The notes beneath the pieces are model-generated. The model was not told the DNA's origin. It saw nothing but the letters and a program-made list of their open reading frames with translations, and did no database searches. The position numbers and the translations under genes are program-made. A stretch of 64,000 nt of DNA from Bacteroidaceae bacterium (GTDB lineage: Bacteria > Bacteroidota > Bacteroidia > Bacteroidales > Bacteroidaceae), in contig CABIVS010000006.1 in the NCBI GenBank assembly GCA_902362375.1, positions 124,001 to 188,000 on the forward strand, written 5' to 3'. Below are positions 25,571-33,665 of this stretch, piece after piece (the stretch's first letter is position 1; every line of letters begins with the position of its first letter).

Positions 25571-26318
25571 TTACAAATGTTTCGGAATGCTTAATCCTTT
25601 CTTCTAAGAATCGAATATAAATCTCTCTCAAATCCTGTGGAGTTTCTGTACCTTCCGTCCAGTTCAACCAGTCGTCGGGAATAGCATTGACTATCTCACG
25701 GATTTTATCAGAAGTTAATATCTGTCTGAATTCGATATCTACTTCTTCCAGTTTATCGGCAAACGGCAATAATACATGGTCTTTTATCTGTACAAAAGGA
25801 ACCAGTGCCTGTTTTTGCCAGTTAGTCCAGGAATGGTGGAAATAAAGAGAAGCCCCATGATCAATCAACCATAGTTCTTTGTGCCACATCAGCATATTGG
25901 TATTTTTAATGGTACGGTCTACGTTAGTCAGCAAGGCATCCAGCCATACCACTTGCGAAGCCGTTTTCCCATCTACTTGATGTACTATCGGATCAAAAGT
26001 CAATGAACCGGAAAGGAAATGCAATCCCATATTCAGTCCGCGACTCCATTGAAGTAAATCCTGTATCTCTTCGTCCGCTTCTGTCCGCCCGAAGGCCTCG
26101 TCCAGATTCAGAAAAACTATTTCGGGAACTCTGAAACCCAGTGCACGGGCTATCTCCCCACCAATTAGTTCGGCAATTAGCGCTTTTGTTCCGTGTCCTG
26201 CCCCTCTGAATTTGACTACATACTTAAATTCATCGTCAGCTTCGGCCAAAGCAGGCAATGAACCTCCCTCACGCAGAGGAAGAATATATCTTGTGACATT
26301 TGCCGTACGTAAATCCAT
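25536..26318 (-). CDS. HipA-like kinase-fold protein
   Basis: A 260-residue protein of the HipA/PI3-PI4-kinase-like fold, shorter than HipA (about 440) and without its N-terminal subdomain. Candidate kinase residues are Lys 36 in YVVKFRG, the loop LTNVDRTIKNTNML (Asp 134, Asn 139/141) and the metal Asp 153 in LIDHGAS, replacing the usual DFD/DFG. It is first in a two-gene operon with the overlapping DUF3037 gene, and there is no HipB-like helix-turn-helix gene. Family knowledge: HipA phosphorylates glutamyl-tRNA synthetase; the target of this short type is not known to me. Its biological role (stress control, defence or housekeeping) is open. Confidence 0.82.
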   Translation of the reverse strand: MDLRTANVTRYILPLREGGSLPALAEADDEFKYVVKFRGAGHGTKALIAELIGGEIARALGFRVPEIVFLNLDEAFGRTEADEEIQDLLQWSRGLNMGLHFLSGSLTFDPIVHQVDGKTASQVVWLDALLTNVDRTIKNTNMLMWHKELWLIDHGASLYFHHSWTNWQKQALVPFVQIKDHVLLPFADKLEEVDIEFRQILTSDKIREIVNAIPDDWLNWTEGTETPQDLREIYIRFLEERIKHSETFVNEAQNARKALI

Positions 26319-26400
26319 GTAGCTCCTTTCTTTGATTTGGGGAATAAAGATAGGACGTTTCAGATGAATTTTATAAGAAAGTGGGCTTTAAATTAAAGAA

Positions 26401-26432
26401 TTGTAGCTTAATTAAATAATTTTGTAGCTTTG
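26401..26432 (+). promoter_or_regulatory. Promoter of the GH127-type gene
   Basis: TTG at 26401-26403, 21 bases, then TAGCTTTG at 26425-26432: a good match to the Bacteroides TTG / TAnnTTTG promoter. Transcription should begin near 26439 and give a 44-base leader that includes the TTCGTATCTTATAGG element at 26451-26465. Confidence 0.65.
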
Positions 26433-26450
26433 AGTGTTTGAGGCACCTTG

Positions 26451-26465
26451 TTCGTATCTTATAGG
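26451..26465 (+). promoter_or_regulatory. TTCGTA/ATAGG leader element before the GH127-type gene
   Basis: TTCGTATCTTATAGG lies downstream of the predicted transcription start and 17 bases before the ATG. It matches 13 of 15 positions of the element before GH97 (20150-20163, allowing one gap), which would place the element in the mRNA leader. Confidence 0.35.
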
Positions 26466-26482
26466 TAAAAGATAGAAATAGT

Positions 26483-28414
26483 ATGAATAAGAAAATTTTA
26501 GTTACGGCAATCTTGTTTGGTTCATTGACAGTATCGGGTATAGTGTCAGCTCAATCTGTATATCCCGGTCAACATCAGGGAAAGTTGAAAAAGGAAACAG
26601 TGGCTCCCCTTCAAGCAGAAAGTTTTGATTTGAAAGACGTCTGCTTGTTGCCAAGTCGTTTCCGTGATAATATGCTTCGGGATTCTGCCTGGATGACTTC
26701 AATAGATGTGAATCGCCTGCTGCATAGCTTCCGTACCAATGCCGGTGTATTTGCCGGACGTGAGGGCGGTTATATGACAGTGAAAAAACTCGGTGGTTGG
26801 GAATCTTTGGATTGCGAACTTCGCGGACATACTACCGGACATATGCTTTCGGCACTTGGTTTGATGTACGCAGCTACCGGTAGTGAGATATTCAAGCTGA
26901 AAGGTGATAGCTTGGTCAATGGATTGGAAGAAGTGCAGAATGCATTAAAAAACGGATATTTGAGTGCTTGGCCTGAAGAATTGATAAACCGGAACATCCA
27001 GGGAAAAAGCGTATGGGCTCCTTGGTATACGCTGCATAAACTTTTTTCCGGGCTGATAGACCAATACCTGTATGCGGATAACAAGAAAGCATTGACTATC
27101 GCCACCCGAATGGGTGACTGGGCATACAATAAGCTGAAACCTCTTAGTGAAGAAACACGTAAGCTTATGATCCGCAATGAATTTGGCGGTATCAATGAGT
27201 CATTCTACAATTTGTACTCAATCACGGGAGATGAACGTTATCGTTGGCTGGCGGAATATTTCTACCACAATGACGTAATCGACCCGTTGAAAGAACTTCG
27301 TGACGACTTGGGAACGAAGCATACCAATACATTTATCCCGAAAGTGATAGCCGAAGCCCGCAACTACGAATTAACCCGCAACGAGACAAGCAGGAAACTT
27401 TCGGAATTCTTCTGGCATACCATGATTGACCATCATACTTTCGCCCCGGGATGCAGCAGTGATAAAGAACACTACTTTGACCCGAATAAGTTATCCCAAC
27501 ATCTGACCGGTTATACCGGGGAAACCTGTTGTACCTATAATATGCTCAAACTTAGCCGCCATCTTTTCTGCTGGACGGGCGATTCATCTATTGCGGATTA
27601 TTACGAAAGGGCATTGTACAATCATATCTTGGGACAACAAGATCCCGAAACGGGTATGGTGGCTTATTTCCTGCCTTTGCTTTCCGGTTCTCATAAACTA
27701 TATAGCACAAAAGAGAACTCTTTTTGGTGTTGCGTAGGCAGTGGATTTGAGAATCACGCAAAGTTTGGAGAAGCCATCTATTATCACAACAATCAAGGAA
27801 TATATGTAAATCTGTTTATCCCCTCACAGGTAATCTGGAAAGAGAAGGGACTGACCATCCGTCAAGAAACGGAGTTTCCACAAGAAGAAACAACACGTTT
27901 CACTTTCCGGGCAGAGAATCCCGTTCGCACCACTGTTTATCTGCGTTATCCTTCATGGAGCAAAGATGTGAAAGTGCTGGTGAACGGTAAGAAAGTATCT
28001 GTAAAGCAGAAACCGGGCTCTTATATCGCCATTACCCGTGAATGGAAAGATGGCGATCAAATTTCGGCTACTTATCCGATGCAAATCAAACTGGAATCTA
28101 CTCCGGATAATCCGGACAAGGCAGCTCTGTTATATGGTCCGCTAGTATTGGCGGGAGAACGGGGAACAGAGGGTATGCAGGCGCCTGCTCCTTTCTCTAA
28201 TCCTGCTCTTTACAATGATTATTATACCTATGATTTTCGTGTCCCTGCCCATCTGCGCACTTCTTTGAAACTGGATAAAAAGCATCCCGAACGTGCTTTG
28301 CAGCGGGTAGGAAGTGATTTGAAGTTTACGACAGAACAAGGAGATGTGATTCGTCCGCTATATGATTTGCATCACCAGCGCTATGTCGTATATTGGGATT
28401 TGCAATCAGAATAA
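26483..28414 (+). CDS. GH127/GH146-type beta-L-arabinofuranosidase
   Basis: A 643-residue exported glycosidase (signal peptide to about 23; DUF1680 fold). Zinc-site residues match the Bifidobacterium HypBA1 pattern Glu-x-Cys plus Cys-Cys: Glu 347 and Cys 349 in TGETCCTYNML, and Cys 416/417 in FWCCVGSGFENHAKFGEA, the first of the latter pair being the expected nucleophile. The (alpha/alpha)6 barrel is followed by a beta-sandwich. It would release terminal beta-L-arabinofuranose from plant glycans. GH127 and GH146 are not separable by eye. Confidence 0.88.
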   Translation: MNKKILVTAILFGSLTVSGIVSAQSVYPGQHQGKLKKETVAPLQAESFDLKDVCLLPSRFRDNMLRDSAWMTSIDVNRLLHSFRTNAGVFAGREGGYMTVKKLGGWESLDCELRGHTTGHMLSALGLMYAATGSEIFKLKGDSLVNGLEEVQNALKNGYLSAWPEELINRNIQGKSVWAPWYTLHKLFSGLIDQYLYADNKKALTIATRMGDWAYNKLKPLSEETRKLMIRNEFGGINESFYNLYSITGDERYRWLAEYFYHNDVIDPLKELRDDLGTKHTNTFIPKVIAEARNYELTRNETSRKLSEFFWHTMIDHHTFAPGCSSDKEHYFDPNKLSQHLTGYTGETCCTYNMLKLSRHLFCWTGDSSIADYYERALYNHILGQQDPETGMVAYFLPLLSGSHKLYSTKENSFWCCVGSGFENHAKFGEAIYYHNNQGIYVNLFIPSQVIWKEKGLTIRQETEFPQEETTRFTFRAENPVRTTVYLRYPSWSKDVKVLVNGKKVSVKQKPGSYIAITREWKDGDQISATYPMQIKLESTPDNPDKAALLYGPLVLAGERGTEGMQAPAPFSNPALYNDYYTYDFRVPAHLRTSLKLDKKHPERALQRVGSDLKFTTEQGDVIRPLYDLHHQRYVVYWDLQSE

Positions 28415-28469
28415 AGTCTATTTAAATAAAGTATATCAAGAATTAAGAAACATAAAAACGAATGATAAG

Positions 28470-29444
28470 ATGAACGGTCGCTTATTAATTACTGCTTTAT
28501 TAAATATCTGCTTTCTTACCGTTTCCTCCAAGGGATTATCCGGTCAGGAAAGCCAGGATGTTTTTTCTTCTTTCTATGGTAGTCCGGTTGTTTCACCAAC
28601 AGTTATGAAAGGTAATTTATTAGTCGTAAAACAAGGCCGTATTAACATTGGGAATGGCTTTCTGTATTATGAAGAAGCAGGTCAGGGTGAGCCGATTATT
28701 TTTGTTCATGGTCATTCGCTTGACCATCGTATGTGGGACGAACAGTTTTCGGTGTTTGCGAAAAAGTATCATGTCATTCGCTATGATTTAAGAGGATATG
28801 GTCTTTCTTCTTCCCAAACCGAAGATTATCAATTTACACATGCTGAAGATTTGGTTACGTTGATGGATTCCTTACACATCCAAAAAGCGCATATTGTCGG
28901 ACTTTCTTTGGGTGGCTTTATTACCGCCGATATGTTGGCGTACTTTCCGGAACGAATGTTATCCGCTTTTTTAGCCAGTGGAAACATAAGAAAATCGAAA
29001 GGTCCGAGTGAACCTATGACGAAAGAAGAAGCCATGAGACGTGAGGAAGAGATTGCTGCATTGAAAGAGAAAGGAGTGGAGGTGATGAAGAAGGAGTGGT
29101 TTGAAGGACTGATGAAATCCGGAGGAACCCAACGCGAACGGATGCGTGCGCCTCTATGGCAAATGATTGACGAATGGGATGCATGGCAACCGTTACATAA
29201 GGAAGTGCGCGTGGTAGCTGGTTTGGATGCTATTGAGATGCTGAAAAAGAACCACCCTGCCGTACCAGCTTTGATTGTGGAAGGTCACTCGTCTGGTAAC
29301 CGGTTCTCAAAGGAACCTCAAATTTTGAATTATCTTCCGAATGGAAAGCTGAAAGTGATCGAAGATTGCGGACATATGATGAATATGGAGCGTCCGGAAG
29401 AGTTTAATGCGGCTTTAGAAGATTTTTTATTTAGATTACATTGA
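28470..29444 (+). CDS. Alpha/beta-hydrolase, exported
   Basis: A 324-residue protein from the ATG at 28470 (an in-frame codon at 28362 overlaps the previous gene, but the hydrophobic N terminus LLITALLNICFLTVSSKGLS fits 28470). The alpha/beta hydrolase core starts at YYEEAGQGEPIIFVHGHSLD, with nucleophile elbow GLSLGG (Ser 146) and late His in VIEDCGHMMNMERPEEF. It follows the GH127-type gene by 55 bases and is probably co-transcribed. Esterase or lactonase action on sugar derivatives is plausible but unproven. Confidence 0.83.
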   Translation: MNGRLLITALLNICFLTVSSKGLSGQESQDVFSSFYGSPVVSPTVMKGNLLVVKQGRINIGNGFLYYEEAGQGEPIIFVHGHSLDHRMWDEQFSVFAKKYHVIRYDLRGYGLSSSQTEDYQFTHAEDLVTLMDSLHIQKAHIVGLSLGGFITADMLAYFPERMLSAFLASGNIRKSKGPSEPMTKEEAMRREEEIAALKEKGVEVMKKEWFEGLMKSGGTQRERMRAPLWQMIDEWDAWQPLHKEVRVVAGLDAIEMLKKNHPAVPALIVEGHSSGNRFSKEPQILNYLPNGKLKVIEDCGHMMNMERPEEFNAALEDFLFRLH

Positions 29445-29456
29445 GTAAATAATTTA

Positions 29457-29511
29457 ATCCCTTCGTATTTGTCTATGTGCATATGGTAAATACGAAGGGA
29501 TGACTTTTTTT
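29457..29511 (+). terminator. Strong Rho-independent terminator
   Basis: ATCCCTTCGTATTT (29457-29470) pairs perfectly with AAATACGAAGGGAT (29488-29501), followed by a T-rich tract. It closes the GH127-type/hydrolase unit before the PUL 2 regulator. Confidence 0.85.
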
Positions 29512-29543
29512 ATTAGAAGTACTTCCTTTTGGAGATTTTTATG

Positions 29544-29551
29544 TAAGTTTG
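29544..29551 (+). promoter_or_regulatory. Candidate -7 box of the PUL 2 regulator gene
   Basis: TAAGTTTG matches TAnnTTTG and lies 32 bases before the GTG start; the -33 side is not clear. Confidence 0.5.
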
Positions 29552-29583
29552 TCACATGTTTAATATGAAAAAGCCCATTGTAG

Positions 29584-32316
29584 GTGAAAGACACGATTAA
29601 ATATCTGATTCTTCTAATAATATATTTGGTTTGTGGGGTCAATCTACAAGCCCAGGATTACATGTTCCGTAATGTCGTGATGTCCGATGGCCTTTCCGGG
29701 CTGTTGGTGAATGCTATTTATAAAGATTCAGAGGGCTTTGTCTGGTTAGGAACGGATAATTGTCTCGACCGTTTTGATGGAGTAAAAGTACGCCATTTTG
29801 AATTCCGGGGCATTGAATCAGGAAGAAAGAAACGGGTAAACAGCGTTACAGAAACAGCCAACAGGCAACTGTGGGTGGGAAATGGAATCGGACTTTGGCG
29901 ATTGGACCGTACAAACAGCCAATTGGAAAGAATTGTCCCCGAAAAGATTGATTTTGCCGTGAATGCTTTGTTGGCTAATGAGGATATTCTTTATATCGGT
30001 ACGGAGAAAGGCTTGTTTATTCATAAAGACGGTCAATTACTACAGGTTTTGACAGATCGGAATATGCTTGCCGCCTGTAACAGAATCATGGATATTTGTT
30101 TAAATGAAGATCAAACCGTATTATGGCTGGCTACTGTGCAGGGACTGTTTTCTTATTCGCTGAAAGACGGAAAGATTGATTCCTGGCATTTTCAAGAGAA
30201 TGTGCCCGAAACAGATTATTTCCGTTGTTTGACCCGTATCGGAGAAACGCTCTATCTAGGTACAATGAGCCAAGGTGTAGTACGTTTCGATATAAAAAAG
30301 GAAACATTCTCTCATGCGGTATCTTTAGGCTGTGATGTCATTTCTGATATTTCCAGCGATGGAAAAGAGACCGTATATATAGCTACTGACGGTAATGGCG
30401 TCCATTTCCTCTCACATAAAGACCAACAAGTGACACGCCGCTTCTACCACGATGTCAATGATAAGGAAGGAATTCGCAGTAATTCTATTTATTCCTTACT
30501 TGTAGATGATAGAGGTGCTGTCTGGGTGGGACATTTTCAGGCAGGATTGGATTATTCACTCTATCAGAACGGACTTTTCCGTACGTATGCCTATCCGCCT
30601 TTGTTCAATTCGGCAAACCTCTCCATTCGTTCTTTCGTAAACCGAGGGCAAGAGAAGGTTATCGGTTCACGCGATGGTTTGTTTTATATAAATGAGGTTT
30701 CCGGAGTCGTGAAGAGTTTTGTAAAACCCGTTTTGACTTCGGATCTGATACTGACAATCAGCTTCTATCAAGGAGAATATTATATAGGTACGTATGGTGG
30801 CGGTATGATGGTACTGGATCCGGGAACGTTATCTCTTAAATATTTTGCACAAGGAGATACGGAGCTTTTTCAAAAGGGACATATATTCTGTGTGAAACCG
30901 GATGCAAAAGGAAATCTTTGGATAGGGACTTCACACGGACTCTTCTGTTATAACGGACAGACCAAACAGATCAAACACTTTACCAGTGCTAACTCCCAAC
31001 TGCCGGAGGGCAATGTGTATGAAGTAAGCTTTGATTCTACGGGTAAAGGATGGATTGCTACCGAAACCGGTATGTGTATTTATGATCCGGCTTCTCAAAG
31101 TTTACGTTCTAATGTGTTTCCGGAGGGATTCGTTCATCGGGATAAGGTGCGTACGATCTACGAAGATGCTGAACACAACCTCTATTTTATCCGTGAGAAA
31201 GGGAGCTTGTTTACATCTACTTTAACGATGGATCGTTTCCGGAATCGCTCTATCTTTTCTACTCTTCCGGACAATTCGCTGATGTCTGTTATAGAAGATA
31301 ACCAAGGCTGGCTGTGGGTAGCTTGCAATGATGGATTGTTGCGTATTAAAGAAGAGGGAGAGGAGTATGATGCTTTCACTTTCAATGATGGAGTGCCGGG
31401 ACCAACTTTTACGAATGGAGCCGCTTATAAAGATGAAAAAGGACTATTGTGGTTTGGTAACACCAAAGGACTGATTTATGTCGATCCGAAACGTGTGGAC
31501 GAAGTGCGTGGCAAGGTTCGTCCGATCGTATTTACCGATATACTGGCTAATGGCGTTCCTTTCACCAGCTCCTCTTTGAAATACAACCAGAATAATTTGA
31601 CTTTCTGTTTCACTGATTTTGCCTATGGTCTGCCGTCTGCCTTACTATATGAATATAGACTGGAGGGAGTGGACAAGGACTGGAAACTATTGGCTGCACA
31701 GAACGAAGTTTCCTATTACGGACTTTCTTCCGGAACTTATACTTTCCGTGTACGTCTTCCGGGAAATGAGCAGTCGGAAGCTATCTGCCGAGTGACAGTA
31801 CGCTCTATGATACCCTGGTGGGGATGGGGATTTTCCATTTTATTAATTGTAGGAATTATAGCCTTTATACGATATTATGTCTGGAAACGTATGCGTCGTT
31901 TACTTGCTTCTTCTGCTGTTGAAGAGAAATATAAGACGAATAGACTGACCGAAGAGGAATGTAAAGAACTTCATAAGAAACTGGTGGCTTATGTGGAGAA
32001 AGAAAAGTCATATATCAATCCCGACTTAAAAATGGGTGACTTGGCTTCTGCTTTGGATACTTCTTCACACTCATTATCGTATCTTTTGAACCAGTATCTA
32101 AATCAGTCTTACTATGACTTTATCAATGAATACCGCGTTACCCAATTCAAAAAGATGGTAGCGGATAGTCAATATTCCCGCTATACCTTGACTGCACTGG
32201 CAGAACTTTGTGGTTTTAGTTCACGTGCTTCTTTCTTCCGTTCATTTAAAAAGAGTACGGGAGTTACTCCGAATGAATACATCCGTAGTATAGGCGGAAC
32301 AGCCAAAGAAGAGTAA
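29584..32316 (+). CDS. Membrane-bound propeller/AraC regulator of PUL 2, lacking kinase and receiver
   Basis: A 910-residue regulator with the HTCS sensor but without the phosphorelay: signal peptide (to about 24), reg_prop beta-propeller (about 25-630, many FVWLGT-type repeats), Y_Y_Y domain (about 660-735), one membrane helix (WGFSILLIVGIIAFI, about 748-762), a linker of about 45 residues and a C-terminal AraC domain (about 800-905, with LTALAELCGFSSRASFFRSF). No HELRTP, N box or receiver aspartate exists. The GTG at 29584 is the start: an in-frame TAG directly precedes it and the signal peptide begins there. It would have to act from the inner membrane on nearby DNA. It occupies the place of the HTCS in PUL 1. 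Confidence 0.9.
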   Translation: MKDTIKYLILLIIYLVCGVNLQAQDYMFRNVVMSDGLSGLLVNAIYKDSEGFVWLGTDNCLDRFDGVKVRHFEFRGIESGRKKRVNSVTETANRQLWVGNGIGLWRLDRTNSQLERIVPEKIDFAVNALLANEDILYIGTEKGLFIHKDGQLLQVLTDRNMLAACNRIMDICLNEDQTVLWLATVQGLFSYSLKDGKIDSWHFQENVPETDYFRCLTRIGETLYLGTMSQGVVRFDIKKETFSHAVSLGCDVISDISSDGKETVYIATDGNGVHFLSHKDQQVTRRFYHDVNDKEGIRSNSIYSLLVDDRGAVWVGHFQAGLDYSLYQNGLFRTYAYPPLFNSANLSIRSFVNRGQEKVIGSRDGLFYINEVSGVVKSFVKPVLTSDLILTISFYQGEYYIGTYGGGMMVLDPGTLSLKYFAQGDTELFQKGHIFCVKPDAKGNLWIGTSHGLFCYNGQTKQIKHFTSANSQLPEGNVYEVSFDSTGKGWIATETGMCIYDPASQSLRSNVFPEGFVHRDKVRTIYEDAEHNLYFIREKGSLFTSTLTMDRFRNRSIFSTLPDNSLMSVIEDNQGWLWVACNDGLLRIKEEGEEYDAFTFNDGVPGPTFTNGAAYKDEKGLLWFGNTKGLIYVDPKRVDEVRGKVRPIVFTDILANGVPFTSSSLKYNQNNLTFCFTDFAYGLPSALLYEYRLEGVDKDWKLLAAQNEVSYYGLSSGTYTFRVRLPGNEQSEAICRVTVRSMIPWWGWGFSILLIVGIIAFIRYYVWKRMRRLLASSAVEEKYKTNRLTEEECKELHKKLVAYVEKEKSYINPDLKMGDLASALDTSSHSLSYLLNQYLNQSYYDFINEYRVTQFKKMVADSQYSRYTLTALAELCGFSSRASFFRSFKKSTGVTPNEYIRSIGGTAKEE

Positions 32317-32540
32317 CTTTTCGACTTATTATCTCTGAAATCTATTTTGCACTCATATTCCCTTCACTCCTTCACTTCTCCCTGTTCATCGGGGATAGAG
32401 GGTGAAGGCTCCCGATTCACTAAGTGACTTTCTTTCTTCCGCTTATTTCTTTCCATAATCTATTAATAGATAAGTTCTCCTTCTCCCTATATAAACTTCT
32501 TTTGGTCCTATTGTAAAGTTGTTTTTTATAGGGAGTAATC

Positions 32541-32693
32541 TATAAACGCAAGCTTTGTTTTTATAAATGCAACTTGCGTTTATAAAAACAAAGCTTGCAA
32601 TTATATAATTGAAGCTTGCATTTATAGTTTACCCTTAATCAAATGTAACTTTGCAATAAGTGCAAAGCAAGTTTATCTTTAATGAAATGAAAG
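32541..32693. repeat. Phased dyad array with a 65-base near-perfect inverted repeat
   Basis: The arms 32541-32572 and 32574-32605 (32 bases each, one-base centre) are reverse complements with three mismatches. The region can also be read as small dyads around GCAAGCTTTG, GCAACTTGC, AAAGCTTGC and GAAGCTTGC, with centres near 32552.5, 32573, 32593.5 and 32614.5, spaced 20.5-21 bases. Weaker dyads continue near 32638, 32658 (CTTTGCA/TGCAAAG) and 32685. This is the same two-helical-turn spacing as the array at 16860, with a different core. Confidence 0.7.
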
Positions 32694-32977
32694 TTTTCTC
32701 TTAATGTTTATGTTTCATCAAAGCCGTTGATGAGACAATGAATCGGTAAGATCATGAAATGGTGAGATTGAAAAGGAGAGAAAGGTAAGGGCAAACAGGT
32801 GTAAGTGGAGCAAAAATGCGTAGATTTTAGTGTATGGAGTCTCATTTTATAAAGTGATACTCTATTTGATGCGAATGTAAATTGTTGATAATGAGAAGAA
32901 TGTATTTAAATAAGTCTAACTAGATTCGTTGAGATTGATCTGCTTTATTTTCTGGCTGTTATATCCGAAATCCCCTC

Positions 32978-32985
32978 TATATTTG
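32978..32985 (+). promoter_or_regulatory. Candidate -7 box of the PUL 2 sigma-factor operon
   Basis: TATATTTG matches TAnnTTTG. It would start RNA near 32992, which places the GTG at 32990 outside the transcript and supports the ATG at 33017 as the sigma-factor start. Confidence 0.55.
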
Positions 32986-33016
32986 CATCGTGATCAAAAC
33001 CGAAAAAGATAGTATT

Positions 33017-33532
33017 ATGGAGACAATAGCTAACACTTCCGACAACATTATCACCCGTGCTTATGAAGAATATTATCAGGTGATTCTTACCTATATTACT
33101 TATCGTATCACTCATCGCTACGAAGCAGAGGATCTAACCCAAGATGTATTTGTACGTCTGCTGGACTACAAACAAATGCTCCGTCCGGACACTGTGAAAT
33201 ATTTTCTGTTCACTATTGCCCGCAATATTGTAATCGACTATATCCGTCGTTATTATAAGAAGCAGGAGATAGACAGCTACATCTATGATACTATGTCTAC
33301 TTCTACCAATGAAACCGAAGAAAAAATTATCGGTGATGATTTAATGGCAATGGAACGGACCCGTCTGGCTGCCATGCCCGAACAACGTCGGTTAATTTAT
33401 ACATTAAGCCGTTTTGAAAATAAAACTTCTCCGGAAATCGCTAATGAACTGAATCTAAGTTGTAGGACGGTAGAAAACCACCTATTCCTTGGACGTCGTG
33501 AAATGCGCGAATTCTTCCGAAACTGTATATAA
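33017..33532 (+). CDS. ECF-type RNA polymerase sigma factor, PUL 2
   Basis: A 171-residue ECF sigma factor; the ATG at 33017 is chosen over an in-frame GTG at 32990 because of the promoter position. Region 2 reads YEAEDLTQDVFVRL and FTIARNIVIDYIRRYYKK; region 4 reads NELNLSCRTVENHLFLGRR. It is a close paralogue of the PUL 1 factor at 4930, sharing TIARNIV and IRRYYK. No anti-sigma gene is next to it. The susC gene begins 133 bases downstream. Confidence 0.93.
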   Translation: METIANTSDNIITRAYEEYYQVILTYITYRITHRYEAEDLTQDVFVRLLDYKQMLRPDTVKYFLFTIARNIVIDYIRRYYKKQEIDSYIYDTMSTSTNETEEKIIGDDLMAMERTRLAAMPEQRRLIYTLSRFENKTSPEIANELNLSCRTVENHLFLGRREMREFFRNCI

Positions 33533-33665
33533 TCTTATTCATTAATAAATAAACCCTTTGTGCTTATGGAAAAGGAGTCTGAATTTACAAAGAGGCACCT
33601 GTATGCCTTCCCTTATTTTAGAGAACAAAAATTTAATACTATTTTTAAACCTCAAATTTAATTTT

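Larger units (their letters stand above)
32317..33016. other. Large intergenic region before the PUL 2 sigma-factor operon
   Basis: About 700 bases without a credible gene. It begins with a small hairpin (CCTTCAC 32369-32375 / GTGAAGG 32402-32408), then a block of phased dyads (32541-32693), then an A/T-rich stretch leading to the sigma-factor promoter. It is the longest gene-free stretch in the window. Confidence 0.7.

Noticed and set aside
33558..33665. N-terminal extension of the PUL 2 SusC from a TTG codon
   Set aside because: The added 36 residues do not form a signal peptide, whereas MNDILKCSPKRFLFSMVVASA from 33666 does.
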